Positions 63,315 through 64,000 of a stretch of DNA of 64,000 nt are shown here, one piece after another (the stretch's first letter is position 1; every line of letters starts with the position of its first letter). Origin of the DNA: Bradyrhizobium sp. Ce-3. GTDB taxonomy: Bacteria > Pseudomonadota > Alphaproteobacteria > Rhizobiales > Xanthobacteraceae. The position numbers and the translations under genes were made by a program. The stretch lies in the NCBI RefSeq assembly GCF_022835695.1, contig NZ_BQUV01000002.1, positions 682,001 through 746,000 on the forward strand, written 5' to 3'. The notes beneath the pieces are model-generated. The model did not search any database. It was not told where the DNA came from and saw nothing but the letters and a program-made list of their open reading frames with translations.

Positions 63315-63764
63315 CGCATCATCTCCACTCAAAAACCGGGCGTCCGGACATCGGCCGCCGCTCTCAACCTTCGCCACTTACTTTGCAGGCGTCGTGGAAG
63401 ACCCTATACGCCGGCGCCGGCTCGCCGCCTTTGCCACCGCGCGGTTATCCACGATATTCGAGATATAGCATTGCGGCCGGCAATGTTCCAGTTTTGTTCG
63501 CCACAACCAGCCGTAGCAGCGCTTGATCGCGATCGAGCGCCGGCGGATTTCGGGCGCGGCCATCGTCCGGCTCAAGAACCCCAGAAAATTTCAAATCAAA
63601 TCAATGCCTTGCAATAGCCGCACTTCTTCCGCGAGTGTGGCTTTTGGGAGACGGCGTTTCCGGTTGAATCGGCGTATAGCTGTCAACCATGGCGCGGGCG
63701 CTCGCGTCTGAGATCGTGCTTCGGGACAATTTTGGAAGCCGATCGGGGAGCTGGGAGATTGATG
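63315..63764. other. Divergent spacer between ssb and the outer-membrane protein gene
   Basis: About 450 bases without a credible gene. It holds the LexA box at 63485-63499 and must hold both promoters. The frames seen in it are Arg-rich and look spurious. Confidence 0.5.
63485..63499. promoter_or_regulatory. LexA (SOS) box GTTC-N7-GTTC
   Basis: The exact alphaproteobacterial LexA motif, GTTCCAGTTTTGTTC, lies 171 bases before ssb. The motif is a direct repeat of GTTC with seven bases between, as known in Rhizobium and Rhodobacter. Confidence 0.75.
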
Positions 63765-64000
63765 ATGAAGAAGCTTTTGCTGGCTACGGTTGCTCTGATT
63801 GCGTTTGCCGCACCGGCCGCGGCCGCCGACCTCGCTGCGCGCCCCTACACCAAGGCGCCGCCGATGATCGCCGCCGTCTACGACTGGAGCGGCTTCTACA
63901 TCGGCGCCAACGGCGGCTGGGGCTCGAGCCACAATTGCTGGGATCAGGTCCCGGGCGGCATCTTCATCGGATCGGATGGTTGCCATGATGCGACCGGCGG
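63765..64000 (+). CDS. Omp31/Omp25-like outer-membrane protein, N-terminal part (3' end outside window)
   Basis: The frame from MKKLLLATVALIAFAAPAAA is open to the window end (78 codons). GGGAG lies 7 bases before this ATG; an adjacent ATG three bases earlier is possible. A signal peptide is cleaved after APAAAAD. The mature start DLAARPYTKAPPMIAAVYDW, then SGFYIGANGGWGSS, is the standard opening of rhizobial Omp25/Omp31-type eight-stranded barrels. Two Cys in NCWDQ and DGCHD are less usual. It stands divergent to ssb. Confidence 0.85.
   Translation, partial: MKKLLLATVALIAFAAPAAAADLAARPYTKAPPMIAAVYDWSGFYIGANGGWGSSHNCWDQVPGGIFIGSDGCHDATG

Overview
This window is chromosomal DNA from a high-GC alphaproteobacterium of the Nitrobacteraceae, most likely Bradyrhizobium or a close relative. 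That placement rests on protein resemblance (the NdvB/NdvC glucan-synthesis genes, DUF502, DUF3551, many small proteins typical of this genus), on the dispersed palindromic repeats, and on an alphaproteobacterial LexA box (GTTC-N7-GTTC). I see no prophage, transposase, CRISPR array or plasmid function; this is core chromosome with accessory patches.

Layout. 0-20 kb: the 3' end of recG; a DUF502 membrane protein; glmS; a GAF-GGDEF-PilZ-like c-di-GMP protein; a class III cyclase; a nitrilase divergent from a LysR regulator; a DUF485-ActP acetate-type symporter pair; glmU; a SPOR-like protein; and the cyclic beta-1,3/1,6-glucan locus (ndvC, an ndvD-like gene, ndvB). GlmS and GlmU are the first and last enzymes of UDP-GlcNAc synthesis. 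20-23 kb: tRNA-Lys(UUU), followed by a gene-poor stretch with four related two-hairpin RNA-like elements. 23.5-33.3 kb: a minus-strand operon of membrane and small proteins (a 24-aa membrane peptide, PhnA-like, holin-like, YihY/BrkB) behind a possible EcfG-type promoter, then RNase Z, many small genus-typical proteins and a 3-hydroxyacyl-CoA dehydrogenase. 33.4-43.1 kb: a CNNM/CorC-like protein, a formyltransferase, two small exported proteins, RidA, an EamA transporter, a hydrolase, a PadR-DUF1700-GIN operon, a BrnA-like orphan antitoxin, cysK and a small zinc-ribbon protein.

43-55 kb: tgt and queA (queuosine tRNA modification) lie on the minus strand, separated by a plus-strand block. That block holds a patatin lipoprotein, a TetR regulator, a PepSY protein, asd, and two tandem RTX repeat proteins. 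Matching palindromes flank the patatin-TetR pair. asd is preceded by what reads as a complete transcription attenuator with a Thr/Lys-rich leader peptide. 53-64 kb: two cyclophilin-type isomerases, coaD, a Kup potassium transporter, a frameshifted phosphotransferase between two copies of one palindromic repeat, gyrA, a DUF2306 protein, ssb with an upstream LexA box, and the start of an Omp31-like outer-membrane protein.

The observations I consider most worth following are the asd attenuator (47.4-47.6 kb), the tandem two-hairpin RNA family (20.8-22.0 kb), and the queuine tRNA-ribosyltransferase lacking all four usual zinc ligands. Gene starts were adjusted from the longest open frame wherever a ribosome binding site, signal peptide or known family N-terminus pointed to an internal start.
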